Shown here in pieces: positions 1 to 5,022 of a stretch of DNA of 5,022 bases. The notes beneath the pieces were generated by a model that worked only from the letters and a program-made list of their open reading frames with translations, was not told the origin of the DNA and ran no database searches. Every line of letters begins with the position of its first letter. Position 1 is the stretch's first letter. This DNA is from Alphaproteobacteria bacterium. GTDB taxonomy: Bacteria > Pseudomonadota > Alphaproteobacteria > UBA8366 > JADFVY01. A program made the position numbers and the translations under genes. Location of the stretch: assembly GCA_029881615.1 (NCBI GenBank), contig JAOUMF010000216.1:1-5022 (forward strand). Direction: 5' to 3'.

Positions 1-885
1 CACTCTCTCCAGCCTATCGATGGTGATCGCGATGTCCATCTCGTCGGGCTGCGCGTCACAGGGTGGGCTGGGCGTCTCGTCGGCGGGCGACAGCAGCAGC
101 TTTCCGGCATCCGGCTTGAAATAGAGCTCCTCGTCCGCATCCACGACCATGGGCCATGCGGCGCAGTCGACCCCTTCCGGTGGATCGATGAGGACCGCGG
201 TCCGCCGCTTCGGCGCGAGCCCCAGGGGCGCCACGCCGGCAAGCTCCGCCACCGCATCGGCCCAGGCGCCGGCCGCATTGACCAGAACCGGCGCGGCGAA
301 GCGGCCCGCCCGCGTATCGGCGATCCAGCCGCCGCCGGGAGCCGCCTCCAGCGCGCGCACCTCGGCATCTGTGACGATGCGTCCGCCGCGCGCGCGCAAA
401 CCCTTCAGATATCCCTGGTGCAGGCCGGCGACGTCGATATCCATGCAATCCGGTTCGGCAAGGGCGCCAGCCAGGTAATCCTCACGCAGCACCGGACAGA
501 TTGCCAGGCATTCGGCCGCCGACATCCGCCTGACCTCGCGCGCCAGGCGGGACACCTCTTCATATTGCCGATCCAGTGTTTCCTGCTGATCGGCGCGGCC
601 CACATACAAAAGCCCGCGCGGCCTCAGCAGAGGCGCGCCCGCAAATCCTTCCGGCGGCGACTCGAAGAACGGCCGGGCGCCCGTGGTCAGCGCGCGAATT
701 GAGGCATTGCCGTAGGTCTCGGTGAACAGCGCCGCCGAGCGGCCGGTTGAATGGTAGCCGGGCTGATCTTCGCGCTCGAGCAGCACGACACGGCGCGAAC
801 CGGAAAGAAAAAAACCTGCCGATGCCCCGGCTATGCCGGCGCCGACGATGATAACGTCGAACTGTTCCACGCCACCGTTACTCAC
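1..885 (-). CDS. FAD-dependent D-amino-acid dehydrogenase, DauA (D-arginine dehydrogenase)-like; C-terminus beyond window
   Basis: This is a DAO-family flavoenzyme, expected to oxidise D-amino acids (or related amines) to imino acids, which hydrolyse to keto acids and ammonia, with electrons leaving the flavin for a respiratory acceptor rather than oxygen. The 295 visible codons are open to the left edge; family members are about 375 residues, so roughly the last 80 are missing. The N-terminus has a Rossmann FAD site, VGAGIAGAS, at residues 14-22, an acidic end of beta-2 (LLERE, 35-39), then GYHSTGRSAAL (43-53). LVNAAGAW lies at 201-208, PKRR at 225-228, and YFKPDAG at 255-261. These match remembered Pseudomonas DauA, including its active-site Tyr53 (here Tyr58), Arg222 (Arg228) and Tyr249 (Tyr255). 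The DauA substrate residue Glu87 appears to be Leu92. The start is GTG, chosen for the GGGAGG just upstream and the position of the FAD motif. It lies 11 bases after the cytochrome gene. Other DAO oxidases, such as glycine or polyamine oxidases, remain possible. Confidence 0.88.
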   Translation of the reverse strand, partial: MSNGGVEQFDVIIVGAGIAGASAGFFLSGSRRVVLLEREDQPGYHSTGRSAALFTETYGNASIRALTTGARPFFESPPEGFAGAPLLRPRGLLYVGRADQQETLDRQYEEVSRLAREVRRMSAAECLAICPVLREDYLAGALAEPDCMDIDVAGLHQGYLKGLRARGGRIVTDAEVRALEAAPGGGWIADTRAGRFAAPVLVNAAGAWADAVAELAGVAPLGLAPKRRTAVLIDPPEGVDCAAWPMVVDADEELYFKPDAGKLLLSPADETPSPPCDAQPDEMDIAITIDRLERV

Positions 886-889
886 GAAA

Positions 890-895
890 CCTCCC
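890..895 (-). promoter_or_regulatory. Ribosome binding site for the GTG-started dehydrogenase
   Basis: GGGAGG lies 4 bases upstream of the GTG at 885-883 and within the 11-base gap after the cytochrome stop codon (899-897). No ATG occurs in frame before the FAD motif. A second in-frame GTG at codon 6 is too far from this site, so it fixes the start. Confidence 0.75.
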
Positions 896-896
896 G

Positions 897-1328
897 TCAA
901 TGCGGCTTGTAGACTATGCCGTTGGCTTCCTGCAGCTCGCGGACATAAGCGATGATCATACGAGTCTTATCCTGCCCTACATGCGGCTGCGGCGGCATGT
1001 TGCCGAACCGCCAGTGATGCTGTCTAATCCCGTTCATGACCGCATTATAAAAGGCTCCATCGGCATGGTGGCCCGGATTGTAATAGTCATGAACCAGCGG
1101 CGGGCCCTTGCCGGTGCCGGCCGCGTTCGCGCCATGGCACTGGACGCAGTTGGTATCGAAGGCTTTCTTGCCCAACGCCGCCGCCGCCGACAATTGTTGC
1201 GGTGCAACGATCCCAACCGATCGGCCCGGCTCGTCCGAGTTGCCGAAATTGCGCCAGGCGACGAGCCCGGCGCCCAGCACCAGCACGCCGATCACCACAT
1301 ATTTCATATAGTTCGTGCCGTCGCTCAT
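897..1328 (-). CDS. Membrane-anchored monohaem cytochrome c (class I)
   Basis: This is a small electron carrier of 143 residues. Residues 9-25 form a hydrophobic segment (KYVVIGVLVLGAGLVAW) after a short polar N-terminus with no clear cleavage site, so it is probably an uncleaved anchor with the haem domain in the periplasm. The haem attachment motif is CVQCH at 61-65 (His65 as proximal ligand), inside a typical LGKKAFDTNCVQCHG stretch. Met111 in FGNMPP is the likely second axial ligand. A His-rich stretch (HH at 87-88, HH at 104-105, H116) matches a common proteobacterial cytochrome c subgroup with an HHWxFGxMPP signature. The start is supported by GGAG at 1339-1336, seven bases upstream of ATG; Met8 is a less likely start. 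The gene precedes the flavin dehydrogenase by 11 bases, suggesting one mRNA and possibly an acceptor role for its electrons. That role is inferred. There is one CxxCH, so only one haem is expected. Confidence 0.92.
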   Translation of the reverse strand: MSDGTNYMKYVVIGVLVLGAGLVAWRNFGNSDEPGRSVGIVAPQQLSAAAALGKKAFDTNCVQCHGANAAGTGKGPPLVHDYYNPGHHADGAFYNAVMNGIRQHHWRFGNMPPQPHVGQDKTRMIIAYVRELQEANGIVYKPH

Positions 1329-1366
1329 ACCCCTGCTCCATCCCTGTTTTGATTTAGAGCTTCGGC

Positions 1367-1395
1367 AGTAAAGATTCCAGTAGCTGGAGGGTCAA
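1367..1395 (-). promoter_or_regulatory. Possible sigma-70-type promoter for the cytochrome-dehydrogenase operon
   Basis: A TTGACC -35-like element (1395-1390) is separated by 17 bases from TTTACT (1372-1367), which matches the -10 consensus at only three positions. Transcription would begin near 1360, giving a leader of about 32 bases before the cytochrome ATG. The 86-base gap after the deacetylase gene makes an independent promoter reasonable, but read-through from upstream is equally possible. Confidence 0.3.
1376..1388. repeat. Short inverted repeat within the putative cytochrome promoter spacer
   Basis: TCCAG-TAG-CTGGA is a perfect 5-base-arm inverted repeat with a 3-base centre, located between the proposed -35 and -10 elements. 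It could be an operator or a weak hairpin after the deacetylase gene. It is not followed by a T tract on the minus strand, so it is not a normal terminator. Short arms like these also arise by chance. Confidence 0.3.
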
Positions 1396-1414
1396 GCCGT
1401 CAATCCGCGGGTCG

Positions 1415-2446
1415 TCACGCTTCCTCGAAACCGGTCAGGAGGTTGACCGTGTTAATGCCGATTTCGTCGATCGCATAGCCGCCCTCCATGACGAAATGGG
1501 TCGGCAGGCCGAGCGCTTCGATACGCCGGCCGATCTCCGTGTAGTCCTCGCTCACCAGCTTGAAATGGGAAATCGGGTCCTTCTCGAAGGTATCCACGCC
1601 CAGCGACACCAGCAGGATATCGGGCCCATATTCGCCGATGCGTGCGATGCCCTTGTCCAGCGCTTGCGAATAGGTATCCCAGGCCGTCCCCCAGCGCATG
1701 GGGAAATTCAGGTTGAACCCTTCGCCCTCGCCTTCCCCGGTTTCGTCCTCGTAACCGAGGAAGAAGGGGTATTCCTGCGCGGGGTGGGCATGCAGCGAGA
1801 CGAACAAAACGTCGGCGCGGTCATACAGGATCATCTGCGTGCCGTTGCCGTGATGGTAGTCCACATCCAGGATGGCGACCTTCGCCGCGCCATTGTCGCG
1901 GAACCATTGGGCGGCAACCGCAACGTTGTTGAAAAAGCAATATCCGGCATAGAGGTCCTTCGCCGCGTGATGGCCGGGTGGGCGGCAAAGCGAAAAGACC
2001 GCGCGGTCGCCGCTGTCCTTCAGCATCTTCGCCCCGGTCAGCGCCACATTCGCCGAAGCGGTCACCGCCTTCCAGGTGCCGGCGGTGATCGGCGTGCCGG
2101 CGTCAAAGGAATAATAGCTCAACCGCCCGTCGATCGATTCCGGGATGACCTGGCGAAACCCGCGGCATGGCCAGTTCAGTGGCAGCGCGTCGGTATCGCC
2201 ATGGGCGGCGCGCCACTCGTCATGTGCGGTGCGCAGGAAGTCCACGAAATCGTCTTCATGGATACGGCGAACCGGATCCAGGCCGAAATCGTCGGGACCG
2301 CCGACCGCGCCCAGTCCGACCTCCTTGATCCGCGCGAGCACATTCTCTGCCCGCTGCGGGCATTCGAACGGCGGCATAAGCTGCCCGTCTATAAGCTCGA
2401 ACTTGCCGTCCTGAAGTTTATGATCCGCACTGTAGATGGATCGCAT
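1415..2446 (-). CDS. Acetylpolyamine amidohydrolase-like zinc deacetylase (class II histone deacetylase superfamily)
   Basis: This predicted cytoplasmic zinc hydrolase removes acetyl or similar acyl groups from amines, most likely acetylated polyamines. At 343 residues it is the usual length for the family and aligns along its whole length with remembered Mycoplana ramosa acetylpolyamine amidohydrolase. Visible motifs: MRSIYSADHKL at the start; Glu17; CRPPGHH (154-160) with the tandem catalytic His159-His160; GYCFFNN (168-174); LDVDYHHGNGT (193-203), giving zinc ligands Asp196 and His198; SLGVD (281-285) with zinc ligand Asp285; and EGGY (321-324) with the transition-state Tyr324. The catalytic set is therefore complete. 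Of the acidic rim residues in the Mycoplana enzyme, Glu106 appears as Asp106 and Glu117 as Gly117, which may alter substrate preference. ATG has GGGAGG six bases upstream (2458-2453). The gene is isolated from the upstream gene by a terminator. Histone or acetoin substrates are unlikely alternatives; other acylamides are possible. Confidence 0.93.
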   Translation of the reverse strand: MRSIYSADHKLQDGKFELIDGQLMPPFECPQRAENVLARIKEVGLGAVGGPDDFGLDPVRRIHEDDFVDFLRTAHDEWRAAHGDTDALPLNWPCRGFRQVIPESIDGRLSYYSFDAGTPITAGTWKAVTASANVALTGAKMLKDSGDRAVFSLCRPPGHHAAKDLYAGYCFFNNVAVAAQWFRDNGAAKVAILDVDYHHGNGTQMILYDRADVLFVSLHAHPAQEYPFFLGYEDETGEGEGEGFNLNFPMRWGTAWDTYSQALDKGIARIGEYGPDILLVSLGVDTFEKDPISHFKLVSEDYTEIGRRIEALGLPTHFVMEGGYAIDEIGINTVNLLTGFEEA

Positions 2447-2478
2447 GCGACGCCTCCCGCCTGTCTGTTATCGACCGC

Positions 2479-2507
2479 AGTCTGGGACATCGCCAAAAGC
2501 TGGTCAA
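2479..2507 (-). promoter_or_regulatory. Possible promoter for the deacetylase gene
   Basis: TTGACC (2507-2502) is followed after 17 bases by CAGACT (2484-2479), a weak -10. An alternative pair is TTGGCG (2496-2491) with GATAAC (2472-2467) at 18-base spacing, but that would start only about 14 bases from the ATG. A promoter is expected here because a terminator lies directly upstream; which pair is used cannot be settled by eye. Confidence 0.3.
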
Positions 2508-2516
2508 GCATGACCA
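2501..2516. repeat. Inverted repeat, candidate operator upstream of the deacetylase gene
   Basis: TGGTCA-AGCA-TGACCA is a perfect inverted repeat with 6-base arms and a 4-base centre. It overlaps the candidate -35 element, a usual place for a repressor site. The TGGT...ACCA outer bases recall GntR-family operators, although the spacing differs from the classic FadR or PdhR sites. No regulator gene is in the window. Confidence 0.45.
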
Positions 2517-2540
2517 CGGGCTCGGGCAGACGCGAGGTCG

Positions 2541-2578
2541 CAAAAGGAAAATGGCCCGGCACAACGAAGCACCGGGCC
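2541..2578 (-). terminator. Rho-independent terminator of the solute-binding protein gene
   Basis: Read on the minus strand, GGCCCGG (2578-2572) pairs with CCGGGCC (2559-2553). In RNA the stem can extend by U-G, G-U and C-G pairs to about 10 pairs around a UUCGUU loop. The stem is followed by ATTTTCCTTTT (2552-2542). It lies about 27 bases after the TAG stop of the binding-protein gene, so that gene is probably transcribed alone. Confidence 0.85.
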
Positions 2579-2591
2579 TGGATCGTTCCTA

Positions 2592-2604
2592 CGGGAATTT
2601 CCCG
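2592..2604. repeat. Small palindrome just after the binding-protein stop codon
   Basis: CGGGAA-T-TTCCCG is a perfect 13-base palindrome, two bases beyond the stop codon. As RNA it could form only a short stem with a tight loop. It may help protect or end the transcript together with the stronger hairpin that follows, or be coincidental. Confidence 0.35.
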
Positions 2605-2605
2605 A

Positions 2606-3580
2606 CTACTCAGGAATCGGTCTCAATTTCAGTTCCTCGGGCGATGCCGGCACGAACCCGTAGCCGGCATAGATTTTCTGCGCCGCATCGGTGGTGAGAT
2701 AATCCAGATAGGTTTTGGCATTGCCGCCGTTCCGGCCGGTCGACAGGGTGCCGATCGCATAACCGACCTTGTCGGCCTTGTTCAGGGGCGCCGGAATGGC
2801 CACGCCGTCGATCTTGCGGTCATGCCGCTTGGCCTCGACGACCTCGGTTGTCCAGACGATGCCGACATCGGCCTCGCCCTTCTCGATCCGGTCGGGGGTC
2901 TCGCGGTGATGGCGCGAGGTGAACCAGGTCTTGCCCTCGATCGCCCAGCAGCTCTTGCACTCGGCGTTGCCGGTGACCTTCTCGTAGATTCCCATATCCT
3001 TCAGCATCGCCGAGCCGTAGAACTTGAAAATACCCTCCGTCAGCGGGTTGGGATGCGACTGGACCAGATCGTCACGTCCCAGGTCCTCCGGCCCCTTGAT
3101 ACCTTTGGGGTTCCCCGCGGCCACCATGAGCTCCAGCTTGTTATGGATATAGATCATGTAGGTGTCCATGATCCCCTTGCCCTTGAGCGTCTTCAGATGG
3201 CCCAGATTGACGCTGGCATAAATATCCGGGTTCATCGCGGTGTCCTTGCCGTCGATCTGCCCCTGCTTGAGGATCTGGCCCTTCAGGATCTGGCCCGGCG
3301 GAATGGTCTCGACATAGACCGACTTGATCCCCGGATTCTTCTTGAGGAAGTCCTGGATCAACTCCTCCATCACCATGAACTGGTTGCCCGCCAGATACAT
3401 CACGAGATCGGCGGTATAGGAATCGCCGATTTCGCCATACCGGATGTCGCCGCCCTGCAAAAATGTCCGGTAATCGTTGCTGTGACCGGCATCCTCGGCG
3501 GTAAGCCCACTGCCGGCCATCATGGTAAGAGACGCCGCGCCCGCCAGCATGGCGGACAGATTTCTTCTGATATTAGACAC
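2606..3580 (-). CDS. Exported ModA-like extracellular solute-binding protein
   Basis: This is a periplasmic solute-binding protein of the broad molybdate/sulfate-type family (COG0725-like), 324 residues. The N-terminus has Arg5-Arg6, a hydrophobic core (about 10-25) and a likely signal peptidase I site after GLTA (Ala28). The mature part fits a two-lobe binding fold: an N-terminal lobe with LAGNQFMVMEELIQDFLKKNPG (64-84 in part), a hinge-region NPLTEGIFKFYGS (178-190), and GEADVGIVWTTEV (235-247), which corresponds to the ADAGFVY-type segment of ModA proteins. The C-terminal helix TYLDYLTTDAAQKIYAGYGF ends the domain, as in ModA. Unusually, Cys208 and Cys211 form a CxxC (AECKSCW) that could be a disulfide; it lacks the following His, so it is not a haem site. 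GTG start, with GGGAGG nine bases upstream. No permease or ATPase gene is adjacent and a terminator follows. The ligand is unknown; molybdate, tungstate, another oxyanion or an organic acid are all possible. Confidence 0.82.
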   Translation of the reverse strand: MSNIRRNLSAMLAGAASLTMMAGSGLTAEDAGHSNDYRTFLQGGDIRYGEIGDSYTADLVMYLAGNQFMVMEELIQDFLKKNPGIKSVYVETIPPGQILKGQILKQGQIDGKDTAMNPDIYASVNLGHLKTLKGKGIMDTYMIYIHNKLELMVAAGNPKGIKGPEDLGRDDLVQSHPNPLTEGIFKFYGSAMLKDMGIYEKVTGNAECKSCWAIEGKTWFTSRHHRETPDRIEKGEADVGIVWTTEVVEAKRHDRKIDGVAIPAPLNKADKVGYAIGTLSTGRNGGNAKTYLDYLTTDAAQKIYAGYGFVPASPEELKLRPIPE

Positions 3581-3589
3581 TGTATTAGT

Positions 3590-3595
3590 CCTCCC
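3590..3595 (-). promoter_or_regulatory. Ribosome binding site for the GTG-started binding protein
   Basis: GGGAGG lies nine bases upstream of the GTG at 3580-3578. It supports GTG as the start, which also gives the complete signal peptide with its two arginines. Confidence 0.75.
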
Positions 3596-3623
3596 GAAAA
3601 TCTCGTTTTTCTTATGGAATTCG

Positions 3624-3643
3624 TGACGTTCGAATCGACGTCA
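3624..3643. repeat. TGACGT-N8-ACGTCA inverted repeat, candidate operator in the binding-protein leader
   Basis: A perfect 6-base-arm inverted repeat with 8-base centre (TCGAATCG) lies between the TATAAT box and the GTG start. If transcription begins near 3657, it covers about +14 to +33, a position suited to repression. Two further TGACG copies occur in direct orientation at 3713-3709 and 3705-3701 on the minus strand. The regulator is unknown. Confidence 0.5.
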
Positions 3644-3663
3644 ACCCACCGATACATTCACAA

Positions 3664-3669
3664 ATTATA
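3664..3669 (-). promoter_or_regulatory. Perfect -10 box (TATAAT) upstream of the binding-protein gene
   Basis: TATAAT reads on the minus strand in the AT-richest part of the intergenic region. The best -35 candidate is TTGCGG at 3690-3685, but its spacing of 15 bases is short. A leader of about 77 bases would result. A TATAAT also reads on the plus strand at 3666-3671, but no plus-strand gene follows. Confidence 0.5.
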
Positions 3670-3678
3670 ATGTTTTGC

Positions 3679-3691
3679 ATTGCCCCGCAAT
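3679..3691. repeat. Inverted repeat over the -35 region of the binding-protein promoter
   Basis: ATTGC-CCC-GCAAT has perfect 5-base arms around a 3-base centre and overlaps the candidate -35. It may be a second regulator site. It is also the only hairpin after the amidase stop codon, but it lacks a proper T tract, so it is a poor terminator. Confidence 0.35.
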
Positions 3692-3710
3692 CGTAATATG
3701 CGTCATTCCG

Positions 3711-5022
3711 TCACACTGGCGGCCGCTTATCGGCCCAGGGTCTGGCTTTTTCCAACGCTGCGCCAATATTCAGCGCCTCCAGGTCGGCGAAGCGCGGCGT
3801 CACGATCTGCAAGCCAACCGGCAAACCGGCGGAGGTAAAGCCCGCCGGCACGGATAGCGCCGGGCACTGCCCCACATTGTTGAACACGCAGGTCATATCG
3901 AGCGCATGGTAAAGGCCTGCCTCGTCGACCCAATCATAGTCGGAATCGTTGCGGTCGGCCGGCTGCGTGGGCATGGCCATGGTCGGGCAAAGTAGCGCGT
4001 CATGGCTTTCGAAAACATGGGCCAGTTTCAGCCACTGCGCGGTCCGCACGAACTCAATCCGCTTGAAGGATACCGCGTCAAGCGCAAGGCCCGCGTCCAG
4101 CAGTTTGACGACTTCGGGATCCATTTCCGCGCGATAGTCATCCAGCTTATCCGCGAAACATGCCGCGAGATAGACACCCCAATACTGGAACCAGCAATCT
4201 ACTGCCTCCTTGGTCCAGCCAAGGTCTACCTCCTCGACCCGGGCGCCGGCGTCCTTGAGTGCGGCGACAGCCTCGCGCACCCGCGCTTCGACTTCCGGGT
4301 CGACCGCCATGAAGCCGAGGTCGAGTGAAAGGGCGAACCGCTTGCCCTTGACACTCGCGGGGAGCGCCGCGGCGAAATCCACCTCCTCCCTCACCGACAT
4401 GATATCCCGTTCATACGGCCCGGATGTCGCCGCCATGAACAGCGACGCATCGCCAATGGTGCGGGTCAACGGCCCGAAATGGGAGATATTGTCGAAGACC
4501 GTGGGCAATATATCCATCGGGATACGGCCCAGGCTGGGCTTCAGCCCGACGATTCCGCAGAACGAGGCCGGGATACGCACCGACCCGCCCATATCCGTGC
4601 CTTCGGCCATGGGTACGCAGCCGCTGGCCACGGCCGCGGCCGAGCCGCCCGAAGACCCGCCGGGCGTCATCGCCCGATCCCAGGGATTACGTGTAATGCC
4701 CCATAACGGGCTTTTCGTGAAGCTGGAATAGGCGAATTCAGGTGTCGTGGTCTTGCCCACCATAATGGCGCCGGCGCCGCAAAGGCGATCTACGATGAGC
4801 GCGTTTTCGTCCGGCACCCAGTTTTGGAAAGCCTTCGATCCACGCGTGGTCCGCTTTCCCTTGGTCGGCGTGAAGTCCTTTATGGCGATCGGCACGCCGT
4901 GCAGCGGACCCAGGTCGTCGCCGCGCACAACAGCCGCCTCTGCCTCCCGCGCCTGCGCCATCGCCTCGTCGGCAAAGACGAAGCAAAAACAGTTCAGCGC
5001 CGGATTGATCTCGTCGATCCGG
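3711..5022 (-). CDS. Amidase-signature family amidohydrolase; N-terminus beyond window
   Basis: This is a serine amidohydrolase of the amidase-signature family (COG0154; relatives include GatA, MAE2 and FAAH), hydrolysing an amide to acid plus ammonia or amine; the substrate cannot be told from sequence. The reading frame is open to the right edge: 20 codons upstream of the Met at 4961 encode RIDEINPALNCFCFVFADEA, a standard family N-terminal helix, so that Met is not the start and about 30-50 residues are missing. Counting from the first visible codon, the Ser-cisSer-Lys triad is complete: Lys48 (PIAIKD), Ser123 (TPGGSSGGS) and nucleophile Ser147 (GTDMGGSVRIP). The Lys-to-cisSer spacing of 75 and cisSer-to-Ser spacing of 24 equal those of FAAH. 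The C-terminal part retains CPALSVPAG and GLPVGLQIV. It is unlikely to be GatA, as no gatB or gatC is seen and the sequence resembles stand-alone catabolic amidases. It is separated from the next gene by a promoter region. Confidence 0.93.
   Translation of the reverse strand, partial: RIDEINPALNCFCFVFADEAMAQAREAEAAVVRGDDLGPLHGVPIAIKDFTPTKGKRTTRGSKAFQNWVPDENALIVDRLCGAGAIMVGKTTTPEFAYSSFTKSPLWGITRNPWDRAMTPGGSSGGSAAAVASGCVPMAEGTDMGGSVRIPASFCGIVGLKPSLGRIPMDILPTVFDNISHFGPLTRTIGDASLFMAATSGPYERDIMSVREEVDFAAALPASVKGKRFALSLDLGFMAVDPEVEARVREAVAALKDAGARVEEVDLGWTKEAVDCWFQYWGVYLAACFADKLDDYRAEMDPEVVKLLDAGLALDAVSFKRIEFVRTAQWLKLAHVFESHDALLCPTMAMPTQPADRNDSDYDWVDEAGLYHALDMTCVFNNVGQCPALSVPAGFTSAGLPVGLQIVTPRFADLEALNIGAALEKARPWADKRPPV

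Noticed and set aside
149..702. Plus-strand open frames opposite the flavin dehydrogenase
   Set aside because: Their translations are low-complexity Ala/Arg/Pro-rich, with no motifs, and they overlap a gene with clear FAD-enzyme signatures.
808..814. Run of seven A bases (T on the coding strand) near the start of the dehydrogenase as a possible frameshift
   Set aside because: The reading frame is intact on both sides: the FAD motif before it and the LLERE and GYHSTGRSA motifs after it are in the same frame, so no error or programmed shift is needed.
2945..2960. CKSCW in the binding protein considered as a haem c attachment site
   Set aside because: The motif needs His directly after the second Cys (CxxCH); here it is Trp.
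1496..3670. Very long plus-strand open frame (724 codons) lying opposite the deacetylase and binding-protein genes
   Set aside because: It runs antisense through two well-recognised genes and across their intergenic region, its translation shows no recognisable domain, and long antisense frames are common in GC-rich genomes because of codon bias.
3666..3671. Plus-strand TATAAT as a divergent promoter
   Set aside because: No plausible plus-strand gene follows, and the downstream plus strand is antisense to the amidase gene; the box arises from overlap with the minus-strand element in an AT-rich patch.
4959..4961. ATG at 4961 as the amidase start
   Set aside because: The frame continues upstream to the window edge and encodes family-typical sequence (RIDEINPALN), with no ribosome site before this ATG; the real start lies outside.
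1..5022. CRISPR array, insertion sequence, tRNA or phage genes
   Set aside because: No spaced direct repeats, terminal inverted repeats with a transposase, clover-leaf sequences or phage-type proteins were seen on either strand.

Overview
This GC-rich window carries five protein genes, all read from the minus strand. The codon use, strong GGGAGG ribosome sites, GTG starts and family memberships suggest a proteobacterium, probably an alphaproteobacterium. That taxonomic call is inference, since no rRNA or marker gene is present. There is no sign of phage, transposon, CRISPR, tRNA or rRNA.

In the direction of transcription (high to low coordinates) the layout is as follows. (1) 5022-3711: an amidase-signature hydrolase whose N-terminus lies beyond the right edge. 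(2) 3710-3581: a 130-base intergenic region with a TATAAT box and two inverted repeats. (3) 3580-2606: an exported ModA-like solute-binding protein, closed by a convincing hairpin terminator at 2541-2578. (4) 2446-1415: a class II histone-deacetylase-fold enzyme closely resembling acetylpolyamine amidohydrolase, with its own upstream inverted repeat. (5) 1328-897: a membrane-anchored monohaem cytochrome c. (6) 885-1: an FAD-dependent D-amino-acid dehydrogenase of the DauA type, cut off by the left edge. Only 11 bases separate the last two genes, so they are very likely co-transcribed.

Functionally, three of the five genes act on carbon-nitrogen bonds: an amidase, an acetylpolyamine or acyl-amide deacetylase, and an amine/D-amino-acid dehydrogenase. 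The cytochrome is a plausible electron carrier in the same operon as the dehydrogenase. The simplest reading is a locus for scavenging amides, acetylated amines and D-amino acids, but the separate promoters and the terminator mean that joint function is not proven. The solute-binding protein has no transporter partner in view and its ligand is unknown. I see no clearly new system. The points most worth following are the dehydrogenase-cytochrome pair, substrate-pocket changes in the two recognised enzymes, the orphan binding protein with a CxxC pair, and distinct inverted repeats in front of three of the transcription units.
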